From: Actinomadura soli
GTDB lineage: Bacteria; Actinomycetota; Actinomycetes; Streptosporangiales; Streptosporangiaceae
DNA length: 56,851 bases
Reading direction: 5' to 3'
Assembly: GCF_005889715.1 (NCBI RefSeq)
Contig: NZ_VCKW01000016.1
Coordinates: 1-56,851, forward strand
In this document: positions 25,857-36,358 of the stretch, in pieces
How the letters are laid out: each line of letters starts with the position of its first letter
How positions within the stretch are numbered: position 1 is the stretch's first letter
The notes under the pieces: model-generated
What the model saw: only the letters and a program-made list of their open reading frames with translations
What the model was told of the DNA's origin: nothing
The model's database searches: none
Program-made: the position numbers and the translations under genes

Positions 25857-26795
25857 TCAGGCGGAGGCGTCGGTGAGGCGCTGGAGCTGGTCGCCGGTCA
25901 GGACCGTGTCGTCCACGTCGACGAGCGGCGGGAGCTGCTCGAGGGTGCGGGCGCTGGCGATGGGGGCGGCGACGGTCGGCTGTGCGGCGAGCCACGCCAG
26001 CGCGATGGTCGCGACGGCCTTGTCCTGTTCCTCGGCGACGATGTCGAGGGCGGCGAGGACCTTGCGGCCGCGTTCGGTGTCGAGGTGCTTGGCCGCGCCT
26101 CCGGCCCGGACGCTGTCGACGTTGGCTCCGGGACGGTACTTGCCCGTCAGGAAGCCGGAGGCGAGGCCGTAGTACGGGACGGCGGCCAGCCCGTGGCGTT
26201 CGGCGATGGCGCGGCGCTCGCCCTCGTAGGTGTCGCGGGAGACGAGGTTGTAGTGCGGCTGGATGGCGACGTAGCGGGCGGTTCCCTCGCGTTCGCTGAA
26301 CTCCAGGGACGCCTCCAGCCGGTCGAGCTCGATGTTGGACACCGCGATCTGCCGGATCTTGCCCGCGGTGACGAGCTCGTCCAGCGTCGTCATGATCTCT
26401 TCGACGGGGACGGACGGGTCGTCGAAGTGCGTGTAGTAGAGGTCGATGCGGTCGGTGCGGAGCCGTGTGAGCGAGGCGTCCACGGCGGCTCTCATCGTCG
26501 GCGCGGACAGGCCCTGGTGGTCGGGGTGGCGGCCGCCCTTGGACGCGATCACGAGGTCGTCGCGGTTGCGGCGGGCCGTCGTCCAGTCGCCGATGATGGT
26601 CTCGGACTCGCCGCCGCGGTTTCCGTCGACCCACGCCGAGTACTGGTCGGCGGTGTCGAGGAAGGTGCCGCCGGCCCCGGCGTAGGCGTCCAGGATCTCG
26701 AAGGAGCGGTCCCGGTCGGCGGTCCAGCCGAAGACATTGCCGCCGAGCGCGAGCGGGAAGACGTCCAGGTCGCCGATCTTCTTCGTGTCAGCCAT
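25857..26795 (-). CDS. Aldo/keto reductase
   Basis: 312 residues from ATG 26795 (an in-frame start at 26807 would add four). The catalytic tetrad is visible: Asp47 and Tyr52 (FLDTADQYS), Lys86 (IASKGG) and His123 (YYTHFDD). The C-terminal NADPH-binding region includes IALAWLAAQPTVAAPIASAR. It probably reduces an aldehyde or ketone with NADPH; similar proteins include the YajO/Tas-like group. It is divergent from a LysE-type exporter gene. Confidence 0.9.
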   Translation of the reverse strand: MADTKKIGDLDVFPLALGGNVFGWTADRDRSFEILDAYAGAGGTFLDTADQYSAWVDGNRGGESETIIGDWTTARRNRDDLVIASKGGRHPDHQGLSAPTMRAAVDASLTRLRTDRIDLYYTHFDDPSVPVEEIMTTLDELVTAGKIRQIAVSNIELDRLEASLEFSEREGTARYVAIQPHYNLVSRDTYEGERRAIAERHGLAAVPYYGLASGFLTGKYRPGANVDSVRAGGAAKHLDTERGRKVLAALDIVAEEQDKAVATIALAWLAAQPTVAAPIASARTLEQLPPLVDVDDTVLTGDQLQRLTDASA

Positions 26796-26867
26796 GGTCC
26801 GATCCAATCAAATTCCCGTCGGCCCGTTCCCGCAGCGCCCCGGAACATGCCTGGCAGAATGGAACGC

Positions 26868-27488
26868 ATGCTCACGGCTTGCCTCGCTTTCGCCGCGGTG
26901 GCCGCCCTTGTGACGATCACCCCCGGCGTGGACACGATGCTCGTCCTGCGCACGACCGTGACCAGTGGACGGCGAACGGGCTATCTCGCCGGTGCCGGGG
27001 TGGCGTCGGGCCTGCTGTGCTGGGCGGCGGCGAGCGCCGCCGGGCTGACCGCGCTGCTGGCGGCGTCCCAGATCGCATTCGACGTGCTGCGCGTCGCGGG
27101 CGCGTGCTACCTGCTGTGGCTGGGCGGGCAGGCGCTGTGGAAGGCCCGCCGGAAGACGCGGGATTCGGAGGAGGCGCCGGACGCGAGCGTCTCCGGTCTC
27201 ACCGCGCTGCGCACGGGCCTGACGAGCAACCTGCTGAACCCCAAGGTCGGGGTCTTCTACATGAGCATGCTTCCGCAGTTCATCCCGCATGGCGCGCCGA
27301 TGTTCGGGACGAGCATGCTCTTCGGCGTCATCCACGTCGCCGAGGTGCTGGTGTGGCTGGGGTTCGTCGTCGTCGCGGCGAGCGCGGCACGGCGCGTCCT
27401 GTCGCGTCCGGCGGTGAAGCGCCGCCTGCAGCAGGTCACGGGCGTGGCGTTCATCGGCTTCGGCGTCCGCCTGGCGGTGGAACGCTGA
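26868..27488 (+). CDS. LysE/RhtB-family exporter
   Basis: 206 residues from ATG 26868; in-frame ATGs at 26847 and 26859 are alternatives. About six membrane segments are visible. The signature near the start, ALVTITPGVDTMLVLRTTVTSGRRTGYLAGAGVASG, and the central SNLLNPKVGVFYMSMLPQFI are hallmarks of the amino-acid/metabolite exporter family. Substrate unknown. It is convergent with acnA, separated by a hairpin. Confidence 0.88.
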   Translation: MLTACLAFAAVAALVTITPGVDTMLVLRTTVTSGRRTGYLAGAGVASGLLCWAAASAAGLTALLAASQIAFDVLRVAGACYLLWLGGQALWKARRKTRDSEEAPDASVSGLTALRTGLTSNLLNPKVGVFYMSMLPQFIPHGAPMFGTSMLFGVIHVAEVLVWLGFVVVAASAARRVLSRPAVKRRLQQVTGVAFIGFGVRLAVER

Positions 27489-27490
27489 AA

Positions 27491-27516
27491 CGGGCCGCCC
27501 CTTCAGGAGCGGCCCG
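27491..27516. terminator. Bidirectional terminator between lysE-type gene and acnA
   Basis: CGGGCCGC (27491-27498) pairs with GCGGCCCG (27509-27516); the stem extends inward with one mismatch to a TTCA loop. It starts right after the exporter stop and lies 16 bases from the acnA stop. Confidence 0.7.
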
Positions 27517-27531
27517 CTTCGCTGGTGCGGC

Positions 27532-30297
<2,766 letters not shown>

Positions 30298-30450
30298 GGA
30301 CTCCTCCTCCGTCACCACCGCGCGTCCGGTCCGGGACATGAGCGCGCGGGCATGTATCGATCTTCAGCGGTTCAGTGCTCGCCTACCTTGATCCTGCCTT
30401 AGTCGGGCTTCCGACCGGGAATCAGGGCCGCCCAACTTCCGCCACTTTTC

Positions 30451-30490
30451 TCTTGATGTCAAGCTAACTTCAATTTATCTCGACATCAAG
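30451..30490 (-). promoter_or_regulatory. Paired 13-base elements upstream of acnA
   Basis: TCTTGATGTCAAG (30451-30463) and TCTCGACATCAAG (30478-30490) share the pattern TCTYGAYRTCAAG, 27 bases apart start to start. The first contains the perfect dyad CTTGA-TG-TCAAG. They lie about 155-195 bases upstream of the acnA start in a relatively AT-rich stretch, where an operator or activator site would be expected. The regulator is not identified. Confidence 0.5.
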
Positions 30491-30509
30491 CTTCTTGCAC
30501 CCCCGGCCC

Positions 30510-31847
30510 TCACTGCCGGTCGGAGCGGACGATGTACCAGGCACCGGACGGCGTCACCCAGAGGAGGAGCCCGGGCCACGGCTGATGGAGGTGCCAACCG
30601 GGGCTCTGTTTGAGCCGGTGGTGCCGCCTGCAGAGCGGGGCGAGGTTGCAGCGGCAGGTGATCCCGGGCCGCCAGGGCACGGTGTGGTCCAGGTCGCACC
30701 GGTGGGAGGGCTGGTTGCAGGTCGGAAACACACAGGTGGGAAAGCGGGCCTGGACTTCGCGGCGCAGCGCGGCCGGGGGCCGGTAGCCGGGCTGACGGTC
30801 GTGGCCGTGGCAGGCCGCGTCCCGAGCCGAGGCGAGTTCCTCACGAACACGCTGAGCGGCGGCGGCGATGGCGTCCGGCAACTCCGCCGGACGAACACGT
30901 CCGCGCACGTGCCCAAGCCGCCGGTCAATCACGGCGGCCAGGCCAGAGACGGCGTTGCCCGTGGGTAGATCGGGCTCGTGCGGGGGCCGGGGCGGGTCAC
31001 TGGCGGGATCGGCCAGAAGGGTACGGATCGCGTCGGGGAGCTGGTGACCGTGGAGGAGTTGGGTAGCCAGATCAACGCGGATGCAGTGCAGAGGCCGAGG
31101 GTCACCATCACACTTCAGTCCCTGCGCCGCAGCGGTGATCTTGTTGTAGATGGCATGAGCGTCCTCGGAGGGCAGGTCACACAGGACCAGATCAGCAGTG
31201 CCAGCAGGGGTGTCGAACAATTCCAGCCTGCGGCTGCGGACCGCCTGGCGTTTGCGCTCTTCGACGGCTTCGAGCGCGAGCCGCTGGGCTATGCGCTTGA
31301 TGCGGCGGCGTAGCTGCCCGGTGGTCTGCTCGGACGCCTTCGCCAGCGCCGCAGCCTCGACCCCACCGACGACCTGACAGGGCAGGCCGTCAGTGGTGTC
31401 GACGATGACACGGGCCTTGGCCAGGTCGATCCGTCCGGCTTCCAGAGCATCGCCAGTAGCGGCCAGCGGCCCGGACAAAGTCTCGGCCAGGTGCACCAGA
31501 GTGGCGGCGGTGTTCCCGGTAACCGTCAGCGCAGCGGCGACTTCCTCGGTGACCGACTCCCGCGCGGACAGGACCCGATAGTCGGGGGCACCCGCGTCCT
31601 CACGCCGCTGGGCAAGTTCAGCGATGGCGGCCAGTTCCCGAGCCTGAGCCCACGAGGTCTGCCGCCGAGCGGCGGCAGCGACCTGCAAGAGTTCATCATC
31701 GGTGAGATCAGCGAGCCGCTCCTTCCCACCCGACAGACAGATGGCAAGCTGCGGACCAGGCGGAAACCATTCCCGGTCACCCCACTCACGCTGATCCGCA
31801 ATTCTAGAGACAATCTCAACGGGCACCGCCACAAACTTCACCCCCAT
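30510..31847 (-). CDS. DUF222-HNH endonuclease-like protein
   Basis: 445 residues. The long alpha-helical DUF222 region (about 45-330) includes AKARVIVDTTDGLP and LRRRIKRIAQRLALEAVEERK. A C-terminal HNH nuclease has zinc cysteines (CVFPTCNQPSHRCDLDH) with DLDH at 385-388, then CNLAPLCRRHHRLKQ. These 13E12-repeat-like proteins are multicopy in actinobacteria and often linked with mobile DNA, but their function is not established. A TATAAT on the coding strand (31877-31882) lies about 30 bases before the start. GC content around it is lower than in the neighbours. Confidence 0.85.
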   Translation of the reverse strand: MGVKFVAVPVEIVSRIADQREWGDREWFPPGPQLAICLSGGKERLADLTDDELLQVAAAARRQTSWAQARELAAIAELAQRREDAGAPDYRVLSARESVTEEVAAALTVTGNTAATLVHLAETLSGPLAATGDALEAGRIDLAKARVIVDTTDGLPCQVVGGVEAAALAKASEQTTGQLRRRIKRIAQRLALEAVEERKRQAVRSRRLELFDTPAGTADLVLCDLPSEDAHAIYNKITAAAQGLKCDGDPRPLHCIRVDLATQLLHGHQLPDAIRTLLADPASDPPRPPHEPDLPTGNAVSGLAAVIDRRLGHVRGRVRPAELPDAIAAAAQRVREELASARDAACHGHDRQPGYRPPAALRREVQARFPTCVFPTCNQPSHRCDLDHTVPWRPGITCRCNLAPLCRRHHRLKQSPGWHLHQPWPGLLLWVTPSGAWYIVRSDRQ

Positions 31848-32240
31848 CCCAAGAATTCACAACCTCCGATACCTCAATTATATGCCCCCTGACCAGCAAC
31901 AACGGTGGACAATTCAGACACGCCACAGTTTTATCACCGCATTTTCCCTGGCCCCCTCACCCCAGCCGACGGCTTTTCGCGCGTAGCGCCGAACAACCGA
32001 ACCCCGCACCCAACCAGCAGACGAACACCCAACCCCAACCCAACAACAGCAACCAACGTGACAGCAACCGTCGCAACGAGAAACGAGCGCTCACACCTTC
32101 GGAAGGCACCTCAGCCGTCCACCACAGCAACCGCACTTACACCAGAAGAAAAGAAAGCCCAGGCACGCGCCGGCAGAAAGAAGCGCACCAACCCCGCACC
32201 AACACAGACCCGCCCTAAGCAGCACCCGTAAGGTAAGCGC
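31848..32240. other. C/A-rich, G-poor intergenic stretch
   Basis: About 390 bases between divergent HNH and PPOX genes. From about 31990 to 32220 the plus strand is dominated by C and A (repeated ACC, CAACA and AACCC-like words), unlike the flanking genes. It is open in one frame for 108 codons, but the translation is low-complexity Thr/Pro/Lys without a ribosome site, so I do not call a gene. No inverted repeats of note. Confidence 0.5.
31877..31882 (-). promoter_or_regulatory. Possible -10 element of the HNH gene
   Basis: A perfect TATAAT on the minus strand about 30 bases before the ATG, rare in this GC-rich DNA. No convincing -35 hexamer is found at 16-18 bases, so it is tentative. Confidence 0.35.
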
Positions 32241-32726
32241 ATGATCCGCAAGTGGGACGTCGTGTACTGGCTATGCAAACGCGCGCTCCACCCATCAGCC
32301 CGCCGAACGACATCGACTCCACCAAACAGGGCCTCGCGCCGCCTCCGCGGGCATGGCACCGCCCTAGTGGTGACATTCCGCGCCAACGGCGAAGCGGTGC
32401 CGACGCCCCTCTCCTGCGCCCTGGCGAACGGACGCCTCTACGCCAGCACCGCAGCGGACTCCGGAAAGGTGAAACGCATCCGCCGGAACCCACGCGTCCT
32501 CGTAACGCCGAGCACGGTCAGAGGCAAACCTCTAGGTCCGAAGGCCGAAGCGACCGCCCGGGTCCTGGAGTCCCACGAGGCCGAGCAAGCCGAGCGAATC
32601 CTGGACGGACGGTTCGGCGCACTCCTGCGGCTGTACCGCAAGGCGGTCGGTGCGAGGACAACAGACACCGCCTACCTGGAGATCACTCCAACGAGACCCA
32701 CCGAACCGGACGACGACGACCGATGA
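32241..32726 (+). CDS. PPOX-class F420/FMN-dependent oxidoreductase-like protein
   Basis: 161 residues, start ATG 32241. The split-barrel flavin fold is suggested by GHGTALVVTFRANGEAVPTPLSCALANGRLYASTAADSGKVKRIRRNPRVLV, the order seen in PPOX/pyridoxamine-oxidase-like F420 proteins, and by a second related protein at 52.5-52.9 kb. The N-terminal 35 residues (KWDVVYWLCKRALHPSARR) are an extra basic extension. Cofactor F420 rather than FMN is inferred from the actinobacterial context. Confidence 0.75.
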   Translation: MIRKWDVVYWLCKRALHPSARRTTSTPPNRASRRLRGHGTALVVTFRANGEAVPTPLSCALANGRLYASTAADSGKVKRIRRNPRVLVTPSTVRGKPLGPKAEATARVLESHEAEQAERILDGRFGALLRLYRKAVGARTTDTAYLEITPTRPTEPDDDDR

Positions 32727-32789
32727 GTTTCGAGCTCCCAGGAGGTCTCCCCTAAGAACCGCTCAACCAGCCCCGGGGAGGGACCTCAG

Positions 32790-33095
32790 ATGACACCAAC
32801 GACCAACACCAACACCAAGCAGCACACGCTCGACAAGCAGTTCAAGGCGTCCCTGCAGAAGAGCCCCGCCAAGGGCGGCTGGACATACGTCATCTGGCCC
32901 GAGTCGGCCGAGTTCTTCGGGACGCGCGGCCTGGTCAAAGTCAAGGGGACCATTGACGGGCACCCGTTCCAGGGGTCGTTCATGGCGCTCGGCGACGGCA
33001 ACCACAAGCTGGCGGTCAAGGCGGAACTCCGCCAAGCACTGGGCAAGGACGTCGGCGACGAGGTCACCGTCCACCTGGATGAACGCCTCGGCTAA
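32790..33095 (+). CDS. DUF1905-domain protein
   Basis: 101 residues; ATG preceded by GGGGAGGGACC. After a Thr/Asn-rich start the protein reads [27 protein letters not shown] and ends [29 protein letters not shown], the DUF1905 small beta-barrel related in shape to AbrB-like folds. Function unknown. It lies 21 bases before the kinase gene on the same strand, so the two may be cotranscribed. Confidence 0.8.
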   Translation: MTPTTNTNTKQHTLDKQFKASLQKSPAKGGWTYVIWPESAEFFGTRGLVKVKGTIDGHPFQGSFMALGDGNHKLAVKAELRQALGKDVGDEVTVHLDERLG

Positions 33096-33116
33096 CCCAA
33101 TGGCAGGGTTGGTCTC

Positions 33117-34052
33117 ATGCCCTCCACCCTGCCTCCGCCCGCACTCGTCCGCAACGCCCTGGAAGTCTGGGGCGCTGGCGGCCGACGATGGCTGGACGAC
33201 CTGCCCACGATCATTGACGCCGTGGCTCGCGACTGGCGGCTGCGCGTAGGACGTCCGTTCGAGCTGAGCTACCACTGGGTGGCCGAGGCAACGCGGGAGG
33301 ACGACGGCTCGGCGGTGGTGCTCAAACTCGGACCACCGCAGCCGGGCCATCTCGACATCGAGGCGGCGGCGCTCACCTTCTACGACGGTCGGGGCGCCGT
33401 CCGCCTGCTCGAACACGACCCGGAGCGCGGCGCGCTCCTGCTGGAACGCGCCACGCCCGGAACCTTGGCGCGCGCCCTGGTCCCGGGCAAGGACGAGGAG
33501 GCGACGGCCGACGTGATCGCCGTCATAAAGCGGCTGCATCGCACACCTCCGCCGGACTGCCCGCTACCGGACCTGTCCAGTGCGGGCACCTCGTTCACCG
33601 ACCACCTGCGGCGCTTCCCGGGAGACGACCCGCTCCCCCGCCACCTGGTCGAGCGCGCGGGAAGCCTCTTTAACGAACTCTGCTCGGACAACACCGATCG
33701 GGTCGTCCTGCATGGCGACCTCCACCACGACAATGTCCTGCGGGCGACCCGCGAGCCGTGGCTGGCGATCGACCCGCACGGCTATGTCGGCGACCGCGGC
33801 TACGAAGCGGGAGCGCTGCTCTACAACCCCGACCCGGACGACCGCGACGAAGCCCTGCTCAAGCTGGTCCCGGCCCGCGTAGAGCAGCTTGCGGACGGCA
33901 TGGCCCTCCCCCGCGAACGGGTGGAGGCGTGGGGCTTCGTCACAGCCGTCCTCTCCGAGGTCTGGACGGCCGAGTCCTGGACACCGGCCAACCGAACCCA
34001 GACCACCCGAGCCTTGGACGTAGCAACACACCTGCTCCCCCACCTGCCGTAG
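33117..34052 (+). CDS. APH(6)/hydroxyurea-kinase-family phosphotransferase
   Basis: 311 residues. The kinase-like catalytic loop is HGDLHHDNVL near residue 200, and the metal-binding Asp follows in IDPHGYVGDRGYEAGALL, a pattern typical of the aminoglycoside 6-phosphotransferase (streptomycin kinase) and hydroxyurea-resistance family. VVLKLG near residue 70 gives the ATP-site Lys. It may phosphorylate an aminoglycoside or a metabolite. Actual resistance is not shown by sequence, since many chromosomal members have unknown substrates. It converges with the carotenoid oxygenase gene. Confidence 0.82.
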   Translation: MPSTLPPPALVRNALEVWGAGGRRWLDDLPTIIDAVARDWRLRVGRPFELSYHWVAEATREDDGSAVVLKLGPPQPGHLDIEAAALTFYDGRGAVRLLEHDPERGALLLERATPGTLARALVPGKDEEATADVIAVIKRLHRTPPPDCPLPDLSSAGTSFTDHLRRFPGDDPLPRHLVERAGSLFNELCSDNTDRVVLHGDLHHDNVLRATREPWLAIDPHGYVGDRGYEAGALLYNPDPDDRDEALLKLVPARVEQLADGMALPRERVEAWGFVTAVLSEVWTAESWTPANRTQTTRALDVATHLLPHLP

Positions 34053-34057
34053 CGAGA

Positions 34058-35509
34058 TCAGGCGGCATCAGGAGCCCAGGTCCCGTGGAACCCGAGCGGC
34101 ACGCGGACCGGAAGATGGACGGTGGCGACGGGCTCCCCGGCGAAGTCCTGCGAGGCGATGATGACCAGATCGGTGCCCTGCCGCTCAGGGTCGAAGGTCA
34201 GGGCCATCAAATAGCCATCATCCTCAGCGGAGAAAGAACCGGACGGCACGAAGACCGCCTCCCCCACACCGGACCCGGCCGGGAAGAGCCGGGTCTCTGA
34301 CGACCCGTCCACGTAGTCGTGCTTCATCAGGGCTTCGCCCGCCTGGTTCTGGACGACGGCCTCCGCGGTCACCGTGTACCCGTACCGGTGTGGCCGCGTG
34401 AGGAGCCGCTCGTCCACCCGAGGGAACTCCTGGGCGCGGTCGTCGACCGTCTCCTGGCGGACGCTCCCTCTCACGGGATCGATCGTCCAGCGGTCCAGGG
34501 TCGGCGGCGGGTTGCCCTCCAGCCGCCCGCCGTGCATGAAGCTGGGGAAGGAGACGAGGTCCACGACCACACGATCACCATCATCGTAGGAGCCGGAGCC
34601 GGAGCCGGAGCCGGAGTCGTAGGCGTTGAGCGTGTGGAAGACCCAGCAGGGCGGAATGTCGATCCACCGGATGTCTTCGGCGCCACCATCGCGCGACATC
34701 AAGCCGACCCGGGCGGGATGCTTGGGGTTCCACGCGTACGGCAGGGACAGCCCCTCCTCGGCCAACCGCATGGAGAACGTGATGGGCAGGTCGTAGATGA
34801 CGACGTACTTCTGCGTCAGCGCGAAGTCATGCACCATCGGGGAGTCTGCGACGGGGATCTCCACCGACCGGACGATCCGCCCGTCCGTGCTCAGGACGGT
34901 GTATTCCAGGTGCTCCCAGCCGAAGAAGTATCCGATGGCGTGGAGTTCGCCGGTGTCGGGGTCCTTCTTGGTGTGCGCCGTGTAGCCGCCCTTGAGGGTG
35001 CCGCCGAAGTCGCAGGGGCCGAGCGTGCGGAGTTCGTGGTCGAGCCGGTAGGGCCTCGACCCGCCCTCTATGAGCGCGTACGTCTCTCCGGCGTGTTCGA
35101 TGACATGGGTGTTGGGCGATTGGTCGAACCCTTCGACGAGAGGCCCCCCGGCCCACGGTTCGCCGAGCCGTTCCACAACGTCCCGTGAGCGGACCCAGCG
35201 GTTGCGGTACCACTCGGCGCGGCCGTCGCGGAGCCGGATTCCGTGGACCATCCCGTCGCCGGTGAACCAGTGGTAGGACGCGTCTTCGTCCGGGCCGTCC
35301 GGGCCGTCCGGGCCGTCCGGGCCGACCGGGCCGTCCGGGCCGACCGGGCCGTCCGGGCCGACCGGGCCGAGCGGGTTCGGGCCGATGCGCAGGTAGCGGC
35401 CGCGCAGGCCGGACGGGATGCGTCCGGTGACGGGCAGGTCGTGGGCGGTGACCTCCTCGGTGACGGGCGCGAGGAGCCCCTGCAAGTAGGGATTCTTGAA
35501 GGTCGTCAT
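34058..35509 (-). CDS. Carotenoid cleavage oxygenase family protein
   Basis: 483 residues; ATG with GAGGT upstream. The four iron-binding histidines are all identifiable: His179 (GYTAHTK), His227 (MVHDFAL), His292 (WVFHTLNAYD) and His475 (GFHGTWAP). The start YLQGLLAPVTEEVTAHDL and GRYLRIGPNP fit the family. A Gly-Pro-Val/Asp repeat (residues about 48-74) interrupts the N-terminal blade right after IGPNP, and a GSGSGSGS stretch follows His292; both are encoded by DNA tandem repeats. It would split an alkene bond of an apocarotenoid or similar substrate with O2. It is downstream of a TetR gene on the same strand. Confidence 0.9.
   Translation of the reverse strand: MTTFKNPYLQGLLAPVTEEVTAHDLPVTGRIPSGLRGRYLRIGPNPLGPVGPDGPVGPDGPVGPDGPDGPDGPDEDASYHWFTGDGMVHGIRLRDGRAEWYRNRWVRSRDVVERLGEPWAGGPLVEGFDQSPNTHVIEHAGETYALIEGGSRPYRLDHELRTLGPCDFGGTLKGGYTAHTKKDPDTGELHAIGYFFGWEHLEYTVLSTDGRIVRSVEIPVADSPMVHDFALTQKYVVIYDLPITFSMRLAEEGLSLPYAWNPKHPARVGLMSRDGGAEDIRWIDIPPCWVFHTLNAYDSGSGSGSGSYDDGDRVVVDLVSFPSFMHGGRLEGNPPPTLDRWTIDPVRGSVRQETVDDRAQEFPRVDERLLTRPHRYGYTVTAEAVVQNQAGEALMKHDYVDGSSETRLFPAGSGVGEAVFVPSGSFSAEDDGYLMALTFDPERQGTDLVIIASQDFAGEPVATVHLPVRVPLGFHGTWAPDAA
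34589..34618. repeat. 6-bp tandem repeat in carotenoid oxygenase gene
   Basis: Four perfect GGAGCC units and a fifth variant GGAGTC. On the coding strand they give a Gly-Ser run between conserved segments, so changes in copy number keep the frame. Confidence 0.9.
35292..35372. repeat. 9-bp tandem repeat in carotenoid oxygenase gene
   Basis: Nine units of GGGCCGTCC or GGGCCGACC, the last a variant. T and A versions alternate in part, and the coding strand gives GPD or GPV for each. This is a collagen-like triplet expansion in frame. Confidence 0.95.
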
Positions 35510-35522
35510 GGTGACCTCACTT

Positions 35523-35552
35523 CGGAACTACTGGGAACTACTCGGAACTACT
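35523..35552. repeat. Three 10-bp direct repeats between TetR and oxygenase genes
   Basis: CGGAACTACT, GGGAACTACT and CGGAACTACT in a row fill most of the gap before the oxygenase ribosome site; the third overlaps the TetR stop codon. A ten-base period puts the units on one face of the helix, so a protein-binding array is possible. Confidence 0.75.
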
Positions 35553-36180
35553 TGGGTGACGATGCGTCGACGAAGAAGCCGGACGACACGCCGCGCATGA
35601 AGGCGTCGAGGACGGCCTCGGCGTCGTCCAGATGGCCGCCGAGTTCGAGGCTGACGAAGCCGTGGATTCCGGACCAGAACGACGCCGCCACGTGGCCCGG
35701 GTCGGCGTCGATGAGGAGGCCGGCGGCGGCGCAGGCGGCCACGGCGTTCTCCAGGACCGCGTAGGCGGAGGCGGCCTTGTCCATGGCCTCCTCGCCGGGC
35801 TGGAACCCGGGGACGGTCTCGCCGAACATCAGCCCGTAGTAGTTGCGTTCGGCGAGCGCGTTGGCCCGGTAGGCGCGGCCGAGTTCCCGCACGTAGTCGC
35901 GCGGGTCAGGGTGGGGCGGGACGGCGGCCAGCCGCTCGCGGAACCGTTCGAAGCCCTCGATGTAGAGCGCCTCGGTGAGGCCGGTCTTGCCGCCGAACAT
36001 CCGGTACAGGACGGTGGTCGAGCAGCCGGCCTCCGCGGCGATGCGGCGGAGCGCGAGGGCCTGCGACCCCTCGGCGGCCAGCAGGCGGCTGGCGGCGTCG
36101 AGGAGCGTTGTCCGGATCGCCCGGTCGCCCTGCCTCTGGGCCAGCGCGTACGCGCTGGGAGCTGCGGTTCCTTCGCTCAT
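35548..36180 (-). CDS. TetR-family transcriptional regulator
   Basis: 210 residues from ATG 36180 (in-frame codons extend upstream to 36207). The N-terminal HTH is TTLLDAASRLLAAEGSQALALRRIAAEAGCSTTVLYRMFGGKTGL. The C-terminal ligand domain resembles the WHG/TetR_C group (AERNYYGLMFGE; VAASFWSGIHGFVSLELGG). A near-perfect 19-bp palindrome 28 bases upstream suggests autorepression. It precedes the carotenoid oxygenase gene by 38 bases and is divergent from the hopanoid operon, so it may control either or both. Confidence 0.9.
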   Translation of the reverse strand: MSEGTAAPSAYALAQRQGDRAIRTTLLDAASRLLAAEGSQALALRRIAAEAGCSTTVLYRMFGGKTGLTEALYIEGFERFRERLAAVPPHPDPRDYVRELGRAYRANALAERNYYGLMFGETVPGFQPGEEAMDKAASAYAVLENAVAACAAAGLLIDADPGHVAASFWSGIHGFVSLELGGHLDDAEAVLDAFMRGVSSGFFVDASSPK

Positions 36181-36207
36181 CGACCCTCGCAGTAACAACG
36201 TTTTCAA

Positions 36208-36226
36208 GCAATAACATTGTTATCGC
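36208..36226. promoter_or_regulatory. Candidate TetR operator, 19-bp palindrome
   Basis: GCAATAACATTGTTATCGC has arms matching at 8 of 9 positions around a central T. It is an AT-rich island in the 178-base gap between the TetR gene and hpnC, typical in size and place for TetR sites. Confidence 0.65.
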
Positions 36227-36358
36227 ACACCCCCGCTGGAAGGTCAACCTTCGGAGGGCCGGTGACTGTGGAACGGTTGCGCCCGGCCGCGCAGCGTTTC
36301 AAAAACTCCATACCTTGGCCAGAGTTTCTCTAGTGCCGGTCCGGTCGATCTCATAAAG

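Noticed and set aside
31905..32231. Possible 108-residue protein
   Set aside because: GTG start without ribosome site, low-complexity Thr/Pro/Asn/Lys composition that simply mirrors the C/A-rich DNA, no recognisable domain.
33117..34052. Claim of antibiotic resistance
   Set aside because: The fold matches the APH(6)/hydroxyurea kinase family, but many chromosomal members have no resistance activity, and nothing nearby indicates an antibiotic cluster.
35292..35372. CRISPR-like array
   Set aside because: Units are 9 bp with no spacers and encode an in-frame Gly-Pro-X run.
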